Assembly (NCBI GenBank): GCA_038380435.1
Contig: JAWZYU010000019.1
Span: 34,435,801-34,499,800, forward strand
DNA from: Ryuthela nishihirai
Taxonomy: Eukaryota; Arthropoda; Arachnida; Araneae; Heptathelidae
Direction: 5' to 3'
Length of the DNA: 64,000 nt
Made by a program: the position numbers and the translations under genes. This document shows, one piece after another, positions 22,700 through 33,947 of the stretch (position 1 is its first letter; every line of letters begins with the position of its first letter). The notes under the pieces were generated by a model. That model was not told the origin of the DNA and did not search any database. It saw only the letters and a list, made by a program, of their open reading frames with translations.

Positions 22700-24457
22700 G
22701 ACCTCCATTTTTACAGTAAAATGTTTCTTACATCGGCACCTTTTTGTAAAACATGCAGCATACACACATTTCTTATGATATAATATGATATTAAATTTAA
22801 CAATTTTCTGTCTGGGTTCCTTCTAACAGAGATTATGTTTTACCCTTTCTAACGTACTTTATTTCCTTTTCTGATGGGATAAACACATATTTTCACGGCA
22901 ACTGCCACATACCTTTTAATTGTGATGAACAGTATAAGAGGACATTTTTAAATTAGCTGACCGCTTGGAGCTTTTGCAGGCAGTAAATTGTTGAGATGCG
23001 TCATTAATCCAAAATGTTCCCACCGAAGATAAGATGCCAGCATACGGGAAGTTCCGTTGACCTGTCCAACATAGCGCTTGGGTGCTGCATTTCGTCATGA
23101 TTGAAAGCGAAGAATTATTTTATTCCGCCATTAGGTTTGAAAAGATCGTCGAGGAAGATAAAATTCACGGAGTCGGTACCGCGTGGAAGACGGACAGCAC
23201 TTCCCATAATTAAGGATTTTAGGTATGCTATGGCTGATCTGTTTTCACATCGAAGGGCCCATTCCATTGGTCAGTATGTAAGTTGCCTGTGACCTTTGAG
23301 TCGTGCTTTCGTCACTTGACGGCGTTTCTTGTTCGCGCGTTCGTCTCCTTGTCATTTCTTTGGATTAAATGAGAAGAATAGTAGGAGTTTTCAGTTCTTT
23401 TAATAGAGGGAGTGTTAAATTTTAAGAAGTGGGAGAGTATAAGAAGAGAATTTTTCAAGTTTTTAAAAAGGGCATTTCTGGACTTGGGATATTTCACTCC
23501 GAGTGACTCTTAGTATAGTTCGTAAAGACATTATTTTTTTGCCTGTCACTTATATTGAATATACGCTCTATGTGAGAACATCGATTTTTTGTGACATATC
23601 TATAAGTGCATAATTCTTTTACTGAGGTTCGATCACAACATATATGTCAGAGCAAACGACTCCGTCCCTCACCAGTACGAGCCATCGAGAAACCACTGAG
23701 GTTGTGAAAAGGCGTTATAGGGGCGACTATGAAATCTAAGAGCAAAATTCGCCGGTCTGTGATGTAGTTGAGCCGCTGCACACCCAGGCGTGTGGACGCG
23801 GCAATCCTTCGCTGATCCAACCATTAGCGATAATAGGAAAAAATTCATCAGACCGCGATCGTTAACCAAGTACATGCCTTTTGCATGAAAGGATATCAGT
23901 GTCGTTTTTCTGCACAAGAGCGAAATTCGTTTCACCTGTGTGACTGACAGTAATAAGTATCCAAAGCTTATTGCTCAGGTTTGTAGTTTTAAATTATTCC
24001 TGAAAAACTTTTAGTGAGACGATTTTTCTGTTACCAATATTGTATCGAAGAAAGATTCTCATGCAGCTTGTTATATAGATATACTGATATAATCTTCGAA
24101 TTATTTGCTAAATTTTGACGATCAGTCCAGTTGCAAATAAAATTTCGACGGATTAGTTCAGGTAAGTTGAGAGGGTTATCAGTATACCAATCTAGTGAGA
24201 CTTATTACGTGTATTATTTTTTATAGATGAATCACAGTAGTTTAATATATGAGTGTACTTTATAGTATTTGTTAAAACTAATTGCCCCTCCTCCATTAAC
24301 ATACACTTAGATTCATGTTTGTGCTTGGATGTAGAATTAAATATCGATATTTTATGCAATGCAAGGGAAAACGCAAGGGTATCCGCAAGTAATGTAGACC
24401 CACTTGCGGCCACTTTCGGCCACGTCCCTATGACGGCACGGACCACGCCCCCTTCTA
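22700..24457. other. Unassigned sequence
   Basis: The first 230 bases match the end of block C (58790-59022). The rest has moderate GC, no recognised gene and small overlapping frames (for example 23101-23292 plus, 23669-23935 minus). A 38-base segment at 23303-23340 recurs exactly at 24697-24734. Confidence 0.35.
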
Positions 24458-25150
24458 AGCTAATTAGAGTGTTAATTAAATTAAAAATGGGAAGCCCTGT
24501 TGTTCATGATGATGTTTACCCTTTTCATCCTCTGTGTTGATGATGGTGTTTACTTTTTTCATAATAAAATCATAATAAAAATCATAGAAAATTATAAATT
24601 CCGATTATCAGTACACTCTAATGATACTATATTATTCTAATTAACGGTATTGCACTCCAAAACTAGGCAAATTTTAAAATGTCATTACATGCTACAGTGC
24701 TTTCGTCACTTGACGGCGTTTCTTGTTCGCGCGTACAGTACCATATAGTATGCATACAGTACCATATAGATTCTCGCTGGTTTCACCTTCTATGAATCAA
24801 CATGGTGCTAAAGCATAGAATTACATTAGCTTTACAAGTTCGATACATATCCCCAGCATAGATCCAACGCTGGTGAAATCAGGTGCATGGTTATATTACG
24901 GCTTTTCTTAACCGATGTATAAGTAAACTTTCATTATCCGAATGATAAGCCTCTCACAAAGTTTCACAAAAAGCTTTTCAAAGTTAAGAAGTTTCACAAA
25001 AAGCTTTTCAAAGTTAAGAAGTTTCACTTCAAGGAAAAATCTGTAAAATCTATTCCAATATTACTAGTTTCTACGATTTTTTCAGAGAGAATAAATTTCC
25101 GTCTTGAGTAGCGCCTTTTATACTGTTGCCATTCCAAGATTACTAAATAA
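24458..25150 (-). repeat. Inverted copy of the block's TATA/modular region
   Basis: This is the reverse complement of about 16100-16894: AT module, GCTGGTTTCACCTTCTATGA, TTAACCG, and the TATA module with CTTTTATA at 25115-25122. It adjoins the Polinton genes and may be that element's terminal region, in which case the A/B/C blocks carry the opposite terminus. It contains a 30-base unit repeated exactly at 24961-24990 and 24991-25020. Confidence 0.6.
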
Positions 25151-25254
25151 TAAAAACGTCCTATAGTGGCAAAGATGCTACCGAACCCGTCACCTCTCTG
25201 ATAACGAGGATCCCGGAACACACCTTGCCCGGTTTGGTTCTTGTAGTAGCTCAC
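25140..25254 (-). pseudogene. Polinton pX/pVI-like protein, N-terminal stub (second copy)
   Basis: MSYYKNQTGQGVFRDPRYQR, then GDGFGSIFATIG, starts 30-40 bases downstream of the capsid gene, as in the 20.7-kb copy. It fuses at the same base to the TATA-module sequence, so the apparent extension to residue 76 is not virion protein. Confidence 0.5.
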
Positions 25255-25282
25255 ATAGGTCTGTGTAGGGGGGGGACGAATT

Positions 25283-26285
25283 TAACCCTCTGGGCAGAAA
25301 TATAACTTGACTAAAACTTTACCAAATTTAAAATGCAGTGGTTCTCCTGTATCGGTACGAAGGAAGATTCTCACATTCTCGAAACTGTTCCTTGCCAGGG
25401 GGTAGTAATCAGGTTGTTGATACACACAAAACGATGGCTTCGTTATTATTCGTTCTGACGGCAGGATTCACAACACGCAACAGTTCACCATGAGTATCAC
25501 CTAACAACTGAGGTGCAATCATGTCTGAATACAAATAGATACCGTACATTCCTCTGTTCATATCGATGGGGTAGTCACCCATGGCTTTATTCAATGGAAT
25601 ATCTAATTTAGTCATTCCTAATATGTCTCCTAATTCTGGGTTTGAAAGAGGAAATTTAATGAAATGTAACTTGTCTGTATCCATCAACACTGTGTGCTCG
25701 TCTCGTTGTTTGAAACGGAAAGCTTTTCTCAGCTTGTAGGGCATGATCTCGTTCATCGCATCGAATAATGATTCAGCAGTTTCGTATCGTCCGTGGGGTA
25801 CCTTTCGTTCTTGGAAACTACCTGGAGGAATCACGTAGAAATAACAGTCATCATCTATCTCGAATGTTGCAGTATTGCAAAGTTTGCTAGCAAATCGTTG
25901 GTGGAGGGGTTTGTCAACTTCTCCCTCACCGATACACAGAAGCCTGCTGAGATTCGTTTTAGGAAACATCAAACCGTATCCTTCACTTGGTTTGAATACC
26001 CAGTATCCACTGTTATATGACACCAATGTTTCTTTGGGGAGCTCAATGGAGAGGTGAGACAACAGTTCCATTCGAGTTATTTTGCCTATTTTAAGCTTGA
26101 TTTTCCAGTATTCTTCAAAGGGAGCACGAGCATAATATTCATACATTTCATTAGAGCCATCGACATCGTACCAGCTTACGGGTAAGTAAACTTCTGCTAA
26201 CCCCACTTTCCCTTTTCCACTTAGTCTTAGGGGTTGCGCTAAACGAACTGTGAAATCACTCTGCGAATTGTCATTGTAAATATTC
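25283..26285 (-). pseudogene. Polinton capsid-type (probably minor capsid) protein
   Basis: The N-terminal part reads SDFTVRLAQPLRLSGKGKVG, then LAEVYLPVSWYDV, a common opening of Polinton structural proteins; the visible open frame covers 25409-26206. It matches the 20867-21679 copy residue for residue with few changes. One extra base near 25424 shifts the frame, so the C-terminal jelly-roll strands are read only in another frame. The full length would be ~330 residues. It lies between the integrase and the pX-like stub on the same strand. Confidence 0.6.
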
Positions 26286-26288
26286 TAA

Positions 26289-27358
26289 CTAGCCGTGGAG
26301 GGTAGGGTCCATTTTTTTAGGAATCCACGAAGGTTTGGGATAACCGCGTAATTTGACCAGTGCCTTTTGACTTTTTCTCTCGATTATTTTTTCGACCCGG
26401 TAAAGTTCGGGTTCGGTCACTTTTTGAAGTTCTGATTTATAGAATGTGCCTTTCAACACTTCCCCCTCGGAATCCCGTATGATGAAGACAGGGGGCTGAC
26501 AGTGTAACACCCGGTCGACTATAAAAATTTCTTCGGTCCACAAATGCGTACCTGCCTTCTTGAAGGGTACTTTTACACTGGCTAGTCAAACCGTGTCCCA
26601 CACTTTAAATGCTGGTTTTTCTTTTACTTTGGTGGGATTACCGTAAAGTCGTACCCATACAACGTGTTCATTGTGTAAGGTCACGTCCTTGGGAGCCATA
26701 CGTGTGCACTATGAACTGTGGCATTGTAACTAGTACAACACGTTGCAACACTTCCAAGTACAGGTATGTGTTATTGCGTGTATAAAATATCTTCCCAATC
26801 TCTCGCGTAGTGTACGATTCCATCTCTCCACCAAAGCTGCTTTTTTGTCAGAGTAGGTGATGAAGAACCGAATACCTTTCTTTTTCAGGAATTTCTGGAA
26901 CACTCTGTTGGTAAATTTGGTATCTTGATCCGTGTTTAAATTCATAGGAGATCGCCCTTTGGAAAGGATTTTTCTCAAAGCTGACACCATTTCTTTCTCT
27001 GTTTTTGTTTTCATAGGCACCGCCTACCCATACCTTGAGAACACATCGATGACCGTTAATATGTAACGTTATAACCGTCATTGAAGCGAGTTAGATTTTT
27101 CACAACTACGATCGACTGCCATTTTTTGTCTAAACCTGTGACGTAAACTTTGTTACGGGGGAACTTTCTGCGAACAGGTTTGTGTAGCGTGTAGGCGGGT
27201 TGCTTTTCTAACCATTCTCGGATGCATTTCAGTGGTAGTCCTGTATTCTGAGCTAACCTTTTTACACTACCGAATCCTCTTTCAGGGTCGAAAAAATGGG
27301 TTTTCAGAGTTTTGTTTTCTGCTGCACCTGGACCTCGTACCCCACTAGGTTTTGCCAT
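26289..27358 (-). pseudogene. Polinton integrase (retroviral type, with chromodomain)
   Basis: Four frames cover the gene. At 27056-27358: a start with SGVRGP, then a helix-turn-helix-like GFGSVKRLAQNTGLPLKCIR and LHKPVRRKFPRNKVYV. At 26730-27020: the catalytic core with LNTDQDTKFTN (second D) and ALVERWNRTL (the E). At 26289-26543: FIVDRVLHCQPPVF and a chromodomain-like YRVEKIIERK...LRGYPKPSWIPKK. The first catalytic aspartate is no longer identifiable near 27090, where the core's first strand is scrambled. Such integrases insert Polintons; this one is dead. Confidence 0.8.
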
Positions 27359-27366
27359 TGCTGTAA

Positions 27367-27558
27367 TTAAAGTGTAACACCTGTAACTGTAGGGATATCT
27401 CCTATAAACTGTCTGATGTCCACTGATAAGTTACACAAACGAATTTTGTATTCACTGTCTAAGGCTTTTGACTCTCCATACTGAATATTTTTACTAGGGG
27501 AAACAAGTTCTAATACAAGCACCACTATCGTTAACACTGTTAAGATTATACTTCCCAC
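27367..27558 (-). pseudogene. Small membrane ORF of the Polinton
   Basis: Sixty-three codons with an N-terminal hydrophobic helix (IILTVLTIVVLVLELV) and a short soluble tail. The frame opens at GTG, so its true start is unknown. It lies just upstream of the integrase on the same strand. Small single-pass proteins occur in Polintons; no specific family is recognised. Confidence 0.35.
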
Positions 27559-27642
27559 ACTAACACCTTCTTTCTCCTATCCATAATAAGACTAAAATGA
27601 AATAGGATGAAAAGGCAGACACATTATATAGGTTACAATTAT

Positions 27643-28416
27643 TTATTTAACTAATTTATACATTTCATTTTTTGCATCGTAAACAATAGTAATATATTTC
27701 AGACTACACACAAATCCAGAATCTACAAAATACAACAGACCTCGTTTCCAGGCCGTATCCAGAAACACTTGTGCTAAGGCGTTAACGTCCAAGTCACCAG
27801 ACCATCCTACGATGGCCGGTAGTTTTTCTTCGGTTGAAGTCCATCTAACGGAATCAGACGTGTTAATTCTTGTTGGAAAATGTCCACTAACAGCTGATAA
27901 ACACAGTCGGTGCCCTCGAAAGCAGGACCCAGCAGGAAGGGTAGAACTGATTCGGAATGTTCTATAATAGCAGTACGGATATGATGATGTTTGAGTTCCA
28001 CACACGTTACGCACAACAACCATCACTTCGTCTACGTGGATAGCCAACATAAATCACTGCGACGCGTTCAGAGTTATACTGCGACTCACAATTAGGAACT
28101 GTAGAGTTCTTGTGGCAGCTGATTCTTTGATGAATTCGACACAGCGTTCGCCACCTTCGTTGCGGTACATGTACGCACGTAAACCGGGCATCGCGTGCCA
28201 CTTCTGTTGATCGGGACCGATTTTCACCTGGTCCTCGATGTGGGGCACCGTTGCACACAAAGCCTCCCATTCAGCTATTGAGAGGGTAACCCCCGTAGGT
28301 GTAGGGTAGATGAGTTTACCATTTTCATACTTCTTGTAGCGACGTACGTGCACAGAAAACTTATTTTTGAACAGCAAAAGACAAGACGTAAACATCTTCA
28401 CCGAGACACCACACAT
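27643..28416 (-). pseudogene. PC4-domain protein of the Polinton (broken)
   Basis: The first frame (28054-28416) has KFSVHVRRYKKYENGKLIYP, then GVTLSIAEWEALCATVPHIE, which follows the pattern of the PC4/p15 single-stranded DNA-binding domain: basic strand, DGK-like turn, G-x-SL-x-x-x-W-x-x-L. Later frames (27807-28019 with SVLPFLLGPAFEGTDCVYQL; 27643-27820 with GWSGDLDVNALAQVFLDTAW) continue the protein after two frameshifts, suggesting ~250 residues in all. The first ~14 codons of the open frame lie in the segmental duplication, so the natural N-terminus is missing. A role in replication or transcription of the element is inferred. Confidence 0.55.
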
Positions 28417-28559
28417 CTAGATTGCTAGCCTGCATCATGGGCAATGACTCACTCAGCGGTTGCCCCCTATTTAACGTGAGAAAGTAGCGCCATTGGACCA
28501 AAATGTTGGACCAAAACAGATATATAATATTGAATTTCGAAAAGATGAAAAAACAGATC

Positions 28560-30893
28560 AATTTCAAAAGATTATTAATATAAACGATTAATTAATAACG
28601 AAAAGATACACAGAAATTGGTTATTGTATTCTAAATGCAAAAATTCAGTATATTGTTTTCCTAGTAAATTTTTTAACGATAAAATTAATGCGTTCAATGA
28701 TGCAATTGGTTATTGCGATTGTCCACATTTATCGAGAATATTAGAGCGCCATGAAAAACGTTAAGCACATATCAAATGTTACAAGTCATCGATCGATTTA
28801 AAAAAGTCATTTATAAATAATAATACATAATGCGTAAATGAAAAATTAATAAAACTAGAAAAAAAAAACCTTTGGAAATCGGTAATAGAAAGGATTATTT
28901 ATACAGTTCAATTTTTAGCAGGACAAATTTAGCTTCAGAGGTAACACTAATAAAGTTTTCGAAGACAGCAACGGTAATTCTTTAAAATTATTAGAAGCTA
29001 TAGCAAAATTCGATAATATAATGGCAGATCATATAAGTCTAGTACAAACCGATAAGAACAAAGTACCACATTATTTAGGCGGAAAAATTCAAAATGAAAT
29101 AATTTCAATAATAGGAGAAAAAATTAAATCTAATATTGTTAAAATGCTCTAATTTAATAAACATTACGCTATCAATTTAGAAACCACTCTAGACGCATCT
29201 TACGAAAATCAATTAAGTATTGTAAGATTTGGTTATCTCGATAATGACAACAACAAAATAGAAATCAGAGAACACTTTTTAGGATTTTATTCAATTACTA
29301 ACTCAACAGGCGAAGGTTTAACAAAATTTGTTGTAGATCTTTTGCAATCAGAAAATATAAATCTTTACGATTTATGTGCTCAAGCATATGATAACGGGGC
29401 AAACACGATGGATAAAAATCAGGATTTCCAAAAGAGAATATTAGAATGAACCCATGTGCCGCTCATACGCTTAATCTAGTTGTAAATGATGCTGCAAGTG
29501 TTCCGCGTGAAATAGCAAATTGTTTTTCATTAATTCAGGAAATATATAGTTTTTTTTCTAAATCAGCCTATTGTTCGAAAATTTTAAAAGTGGAATGCCC
29601 AAGTTTTACAGTTAAGAAAGTTTGTGATACGAGATGGTCAAGTCGCATAGACGCTGTAAAAGCTTTAAGGTATAATTTAGAAAAAATATACGATGCTTTA
29701 TACATTTTATATCAAGAGATAGCGGTAAAAGGAACGAAGTTGAATCATTATTATTAAAAATTAAATCTTTCAAATTCATAATGTTCTCTTGTTATATGGC
29801 ACCAATCTTATCGAAAATTAATGTCATAAGCAATTTGATGCAAAAACCGGACTATGTCTACAATAATGAAAATGTTGATAGAACTAAAAAATTATTTAAA
29901 GGATTGTAGAACAGAGAGACATTCAAAATTGTGTTAGGCGAAGCAACCAAAATTGCAAATACAGTGTATTGTGATCCAATTTTTCCTTCTATGCTAATAG
30001 TCAGACCTCGGAAAACAAAAAGATTATTCTCGTATGAAAGTGAAGATGAAGTTATTGAATCGCAAGAACAAAATTTCAAAGTCAATTTTTATTTAGTTAC
30101 AATTGATATAGCTATTTCAAAACTTGATGAAAGATTTACATTATTGAAAGAACATAATGATGTTTTTGAATTTTTAAATGACATTTATTTATTAAAACCA
30201 ATGGAGAAAAAAGGAAAATTTCAATATTGTGAAGATTTGGAGATAAAATTGACAGATGGTAAAGATTCTGATATAAACTCCTTGGAATTATGAGAGGAAA
30301 TAGAAAATATTTTAATTTATCTTAATCCGAATATGAATGCATTTTCGATACTTGAGTATATATTTTCGAATGATCTTCTTAGTGCTTTCCCCAATTTGTC
30401 AATAGCACTACGAATTTATTAAACAATACCTGTGACTGTTGCACGTGGCGAAAGATCCTTTTCAAAGCTGAAAATTATAAAAAATCATCTTTGCAGTATG
30501 TACAATGACACAGGATAGACTCAACAATTTAAGTCTTATTAGCATAGAACATTAAATTGCTACTAATTTAGATATGGAGGATAAAATAAATGATTTTTCT
30601 ATAAAAAAATCACGTCAAGTAAATTTTACATAAAGACATATTCAATTAATCTTTATATATATTATGAAATAATTGTCGTTTTTTTTTTTGTTTTAGAAAA
30701 AATGTTAAAAATAACTATACGAAACTATGTATTCTGTGTTTTTAATAAATAAGACATGTAACATTTTGGTTTGCATAAATTGTTATTTTATTTATTGTAG
30801 TAAATGCTATATGCAATTTCTTTTAGTTATTTTTTTAAGGGGCGACCGATAAAAGTTTGCACCCGGGCGGCAAATACCCTTTGCGTGCCCCTG
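28560..30893 (+). mobile_element. hAT transposon remnant (copy B)
   Basis: A transposase pseudogene is followed by an AT-rich 3' region ending in CCCGGGCGG...GCGTGCCCCTG. On the other strand this end reads CAGGGGCACGC, as in hAT termini. The matching left terminus was not found, so the left limit is approximate and no 8-base target duplication can be shown. Confidence 0.65.
28610..30560 (+). pseudogene. hAT transposase, TTF/DUF4371 type (copy B)
   Basis: In order: a TTF-type zinc finger (NWLLYSKCKNSVYCF, then HEKR and AHIKCYKS), a DUF4371-like core (GKIQNEIISIIGEKIKSNIV; YDNGANTMDKN), AAHTLNLVVNDAA, CDTRWSSRIDAVKAL and a C-terminal dimerisation segment with VARGERSFSKLKIIKNHLCS. This is the architecture of ZMYM1-like hAT transposases. 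At least six stops or frameshifts break it; the stop after HEKR (28762-28764) is unique to this copy, whereas a frameshift before MNPCAAH (29446) is shared with copy C. Confidence 0.8.
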
Positions 30894-30895
30894 TA

Positions 30896-30946
30896 AGTGG
30901 AGTCCCTGAGGGTTCTGTGTTGGGTCCTTTACTTTTTCTCATGTAT
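30896..30946 (+). pseudogene. LINE reverse-transcriptase scrap (B)
   Basis: Seventeen codons reading SGVPEGSVLGPLLFLMY are the conserved RT motif of Jockey/CR1-type LINEs. The scrap starts two bases after the hAT terminus, so the hAT may have inserted into a LINE whose remainder is gone. Confidence 0.6.
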
Positions 30947-30947
30947 A

Positions 30948-31690
30948 GAGGGTGTACAAAAATAAATGAACGAGATCGTTTGACAATTCATTTCCGCTAA
31001 CATTGTTTCAACTAACATGACACATCGCAACACGGGTAGCGAGTCAGAGATTCCTAGGTTAATAGGCTGTGCCTTATGGTAGGAAAGGTGAATCATTTGC
31101 GAGACACATTTTAGAGACTTCGACATTAAGAGTATCCATGTCTGAAAACATTTTTTAAAAGTTTAGAGCTCGTTTTAAAAGGAGGGGAAATCCCTAAAAA
31201 CATCATTTTTAAAGGAATTCTCTACTTTTTGAAGAGGTCATTTGCTCTCTAAAATTTCTCGCACAGGGTGTACCAAAAATAAATGAACGAGACCGTTTGA
31301 TCATTCATTTCAGCTAACACATGACCCATCTCAACACAGGTAGCAGGTCAGAGATTCCTAGGTTAATAGACTGTGCTTTAAGGCCTGACAGGTGAATCAT
31401 TTTGCAAAACACATTTCAGTGGCTTTGATATTAAGAGTATCCTTACCTGAAAATATTTTTGAAAAGTTTAGAGCTCGTTGAAAACGAAGGAGAAATCCGT
31501 AGAAATAAAATGCGATTTTTGAAGGAATTCTTTACTCTTTCGATAGGTGATTTGCCCTCCAAAATTTCTCGCACAGGGTGTACCAAAAATAAATGAGCTA
31601 TACCGTTCGGTCATTCCTTTCAACTAATGTTACCTTTCAGAAAAGAACATACCGCAACGCTAACGAGTAGCAGGTTAGAGAGGTTATTTG
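30948..31690 (+). repeat. ~315-bp satellite, about 2.4 units (B)
   Basis: Units start at AGGGTGTAC plus AAAAATAAATGA at 30948, 31265 and 31575 (periods 317 and 310). Shared internal landmarks are GAGATTCCTAGGTTAATAG, TTTAGAGCTCGTT and AAATTTCTCGCACAGGG. The third unit is truncated. No other unit was seen outside the duplication. Confidence 0.8.
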
Positions 31691-31884
31691 AAGCGTGAGA
31701 AAAGGGAATGATGTGTTGACAATACATATTTTTGGGACTTTAAAAACCATTCATCGAGCGCCATGTTTAACGAGCTCCATTGCATTGATGTGCGCCCTCT
31801 ATCGAACCGTGACCACGGCTTAAACGTTTCTTTAGCATGAAGGTCCTTTAAAACCAGTTGATATTTCACCGATGGAAGTGCTGC

Positions 31885-32215
31885 TATCCGTCGGATGAGA
31901 CTTTAAGCCATATCCCCGTGTGCGGGAGAGCCCATGTTAAAAAATATGCTGGATAGCCTTGATGGGCCAACAGCAGTTCCAGTGAGGCCCTCGACCGCCT
32001 CTGAGCCTTTGGGGTCCGGGTGACCTGGCCATTTAGCCCGTGGTGTGCAAAGTGTCGCTCAGAGGTAAAACAATGGAGCCCTGTGCAGATGGCTTTGACG
32101 GGAGGCTACCATTCTCAACAGCTGTTCCGGTGGGTTCCCTCGACCTTCTCTGAGTCTTCAGGGTAAATGTGACCTGCCCATAGTGTGCAAAAAAGTGCCA
32201 CTCAGAGGTAAATCA
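31885..32215 (+). repeat. SINE1, two partial copies (B)
   Basis: 31885-32070 and 32072-32215 each carry the SINE1 body and the GTGTGCAAA...CTCAGAGGTAAA 3' end; the first lacks the tRNA head and the second lacks most of the body. Confidence 0.6.
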
Positions 32216-32334
32216 ACCCGTTTATTCTCTTCCCCCTCTCTACCTATTTCCCAGCGTTCAAGAGTGTGGGAATCGGTCGCACCTTGTATTCTGACCATCT
32301 CTCGGAACAGTCTGGGTGGGGAGGGGGGGTCGCC

Positions 32335-32660
32335 TTCATTATATACAAGATATTACTTCATAAAAATCATTCATAATTATCTAATATTGAAAGAAACATT
32401 ACACAAACTTCTAAAATGCATATTTATTTTATCAAATGACTTGAAACTTATTACTTAATTTTTGAGTGATTTCTGAGGTAAATTCGTATGACGCATCGCT
32501 ATTCATAGCTCTTTAAATACTTAATGAATTTTGTTGATAAACGATATTCAAATAGATTTAATTATGAAGTCCAATTTATCGTCAGTCAGGTTTTACCATT
32601 GCATGCATATTTTAGAAGTTATAGAACTCTGAAGTTCAATTCCCCTTGACATAACGTGTA
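32335..32660 (+). repeat. Foldback element, right half (B)
   Basis: 32505-32655 matches the right arm of copy 1 (TTTTGTTGATAAACGATATT, TGCATGCATATTTTAGAAGT, CCTTGACATAACGTG). 32335-32460 is the reverse complement of 33330-33473. Confidence 0.55.
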
Positions 32661-33061
32661 CCTTCTCTCATGTTTTGGTAAGAGTCTATATATATCTTAT
32701 CTTATACAATAAGAGTTGATGAGTTGCACGCGTGTGAGCAGGGAAGCCTTACTCGAGCCATTTCAAGCTTCATTACTCCCCTGTATTGTTCATAGAACTC
32801 CTTTGGATTGTAGCATATATTTAGTGTTCTACATTGTTGTACACTATACGAATTCTGTTTTAATTTTATATTAAATTGCATTAGATAACACGAACATTCC
32901 AATTTTTTATCGTATTTTGTTAAAAAACGTTTTCATGTTGTCGTGTCTTTCTCCGTCTGTACATATTCTTCTGCTTTCAGACATAAATAAAAAAAATCAT
33001 TTTGGGTTGTATAAGTGTTGATAAAGTGCACGAATCGAATTTTCAGAATTTCCAAATAACT

Positions 33062-33473
33062 ATAATAGCGCCCTCTAAAGATGGAGGAAGATGGGAAATG
33101 CGAAATTTTAAAACAAATATTTCAAACGATTTATTTAGGATGGAAATATGAAATTCGAGCGATAGTGGGCGATAGTCAAGAGACAAGTCTCTTGACTAGA
33201 GTCAAGACTGCTGACAGCGTCCACGTTCATCATCCGGGTGGAAATGGTGGTATAAAACAGGGGACAAGCAAAGGAGCAGGAGGGAGAGACCCATATATAT
33301 CCTAATCATAAAATACATCCTAGAATCAGTTAAGTAATATGTTTCAAGTTATTTGATAAAATAAATATACATTTTAGAAGTTTGTGTAATGTTTCTTTTA
33401 ATATTAGATAATTATGAATGATTTTTATGAAGTAATATCTTGTTAAATATGCCATCCTCCATAACTTTTATAA
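33062..33473 (+). repeat. Foldback element, part left of the RTE insertion
   Basis: 33310-33473 resembles the spacer and right arm of copy 1 (ATTATGAATGATTTTTAT, TTGTTAAATAT). It resumes at 37109 after the RTE copy. 33213-33300 also resembles 38163-38255 of the unassigned duplicated region. All of it is missing from copy C. Confidence 0.5.
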
Positions 33474-33509
33474 TCATCATCATCATCATCATCCTCAAGC
33501 AGCCATGGG

Positions 33510-33947
33510 CTACGGAGGTCTAACCAGACCGCGCAGTTTAATTCTCCAAGCATATCTGTCCTGAGCTACATCTGCTGCATCCGGCCACTGTACACCAATT
33601 CTAACAAGGTCCTGTTTGACATTGTCTGCCCACCGCATCCTAGGTCTCCCCCTCCTTCTGAGGCCTCTAGGCACACTGTTCATAACCCTATTGGCCAATC
33701 TATAATTATCCATACGGGCAACATGGCCAAACCAGCGGAGTCTCTCTCTGCACAATATGCTGCTTAAAGGAGGTTGCAGACTCCTTTGCCTAACTTCATC
33801 ATTAGTTACAAAGTTGAACCACCTAATGCCCAAGATACTGCGCAAGCATCTGGAATCAAAAGCATCAAGTTTCCTGTTATCCTGTTTACAAAGTGTCCAG
33901 GTTTCACTATCGTAACTAACCCTAGAAAGAACCAAACTATTATACAG
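33510..33947 (-). pseudogene. LINE C-terminal domain after the stop
   Basis: It is in frame with the main ORF and directly follows its TGA (33948-33950). It carries LSRVSYDSETWTLCKQDN, CLRSILGIRWFNFVTNDEV, QPPLSSIL and RLRWFGHVARM. Copy 1 has AGA where this copy has TGA, so a single base change separated the domain. A retrotransposon from this copy would lack its last ~145 residues. Confidence 0.85.

Larger units (their letters stand above)
15523..22930 (+). repeat. Block A: first copy of the triplicated composite block
   Basis: From TAATATTAGTGTGCATA at 15523 the sequence follows 38572-41574 (B) and 54990-59022 (C) in the same order: conserved short ORF, TATA module, modular AT repeats, hairpin, SINE1 scraps, then a dead RTE copy and a tail ending AATTGTGATG. 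Block A is interrupted by a Polinton piece (20635-21678) and an RTE duplication, which B and C lack. B ends early at the Jockey junction; C has a 1.3-kb deletion inside the RTE. Confidence 0.8.
25140..28372 (-). mobile_element. Decayed Polinton/Maverick remnant
   Basis: All genes read on the minus strand, in the order PC4-domain protein, small membrane ORF, integrase, capsid-type protein, pX-like stub. No DNA polymerase B, packaging ATPase or protease is visible, so only about a fifth of a typical 15-20-kb element remains. The right side ends where the segmental duplication begins (~28373). Confidence 0.8.

Noticed and set aside
31684..31869. 61-codon frame conserved between duplicates (also at 52226-52411)
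   Set aside because: Identity simply follows the recent duplication; no domain or plausible start was seen.
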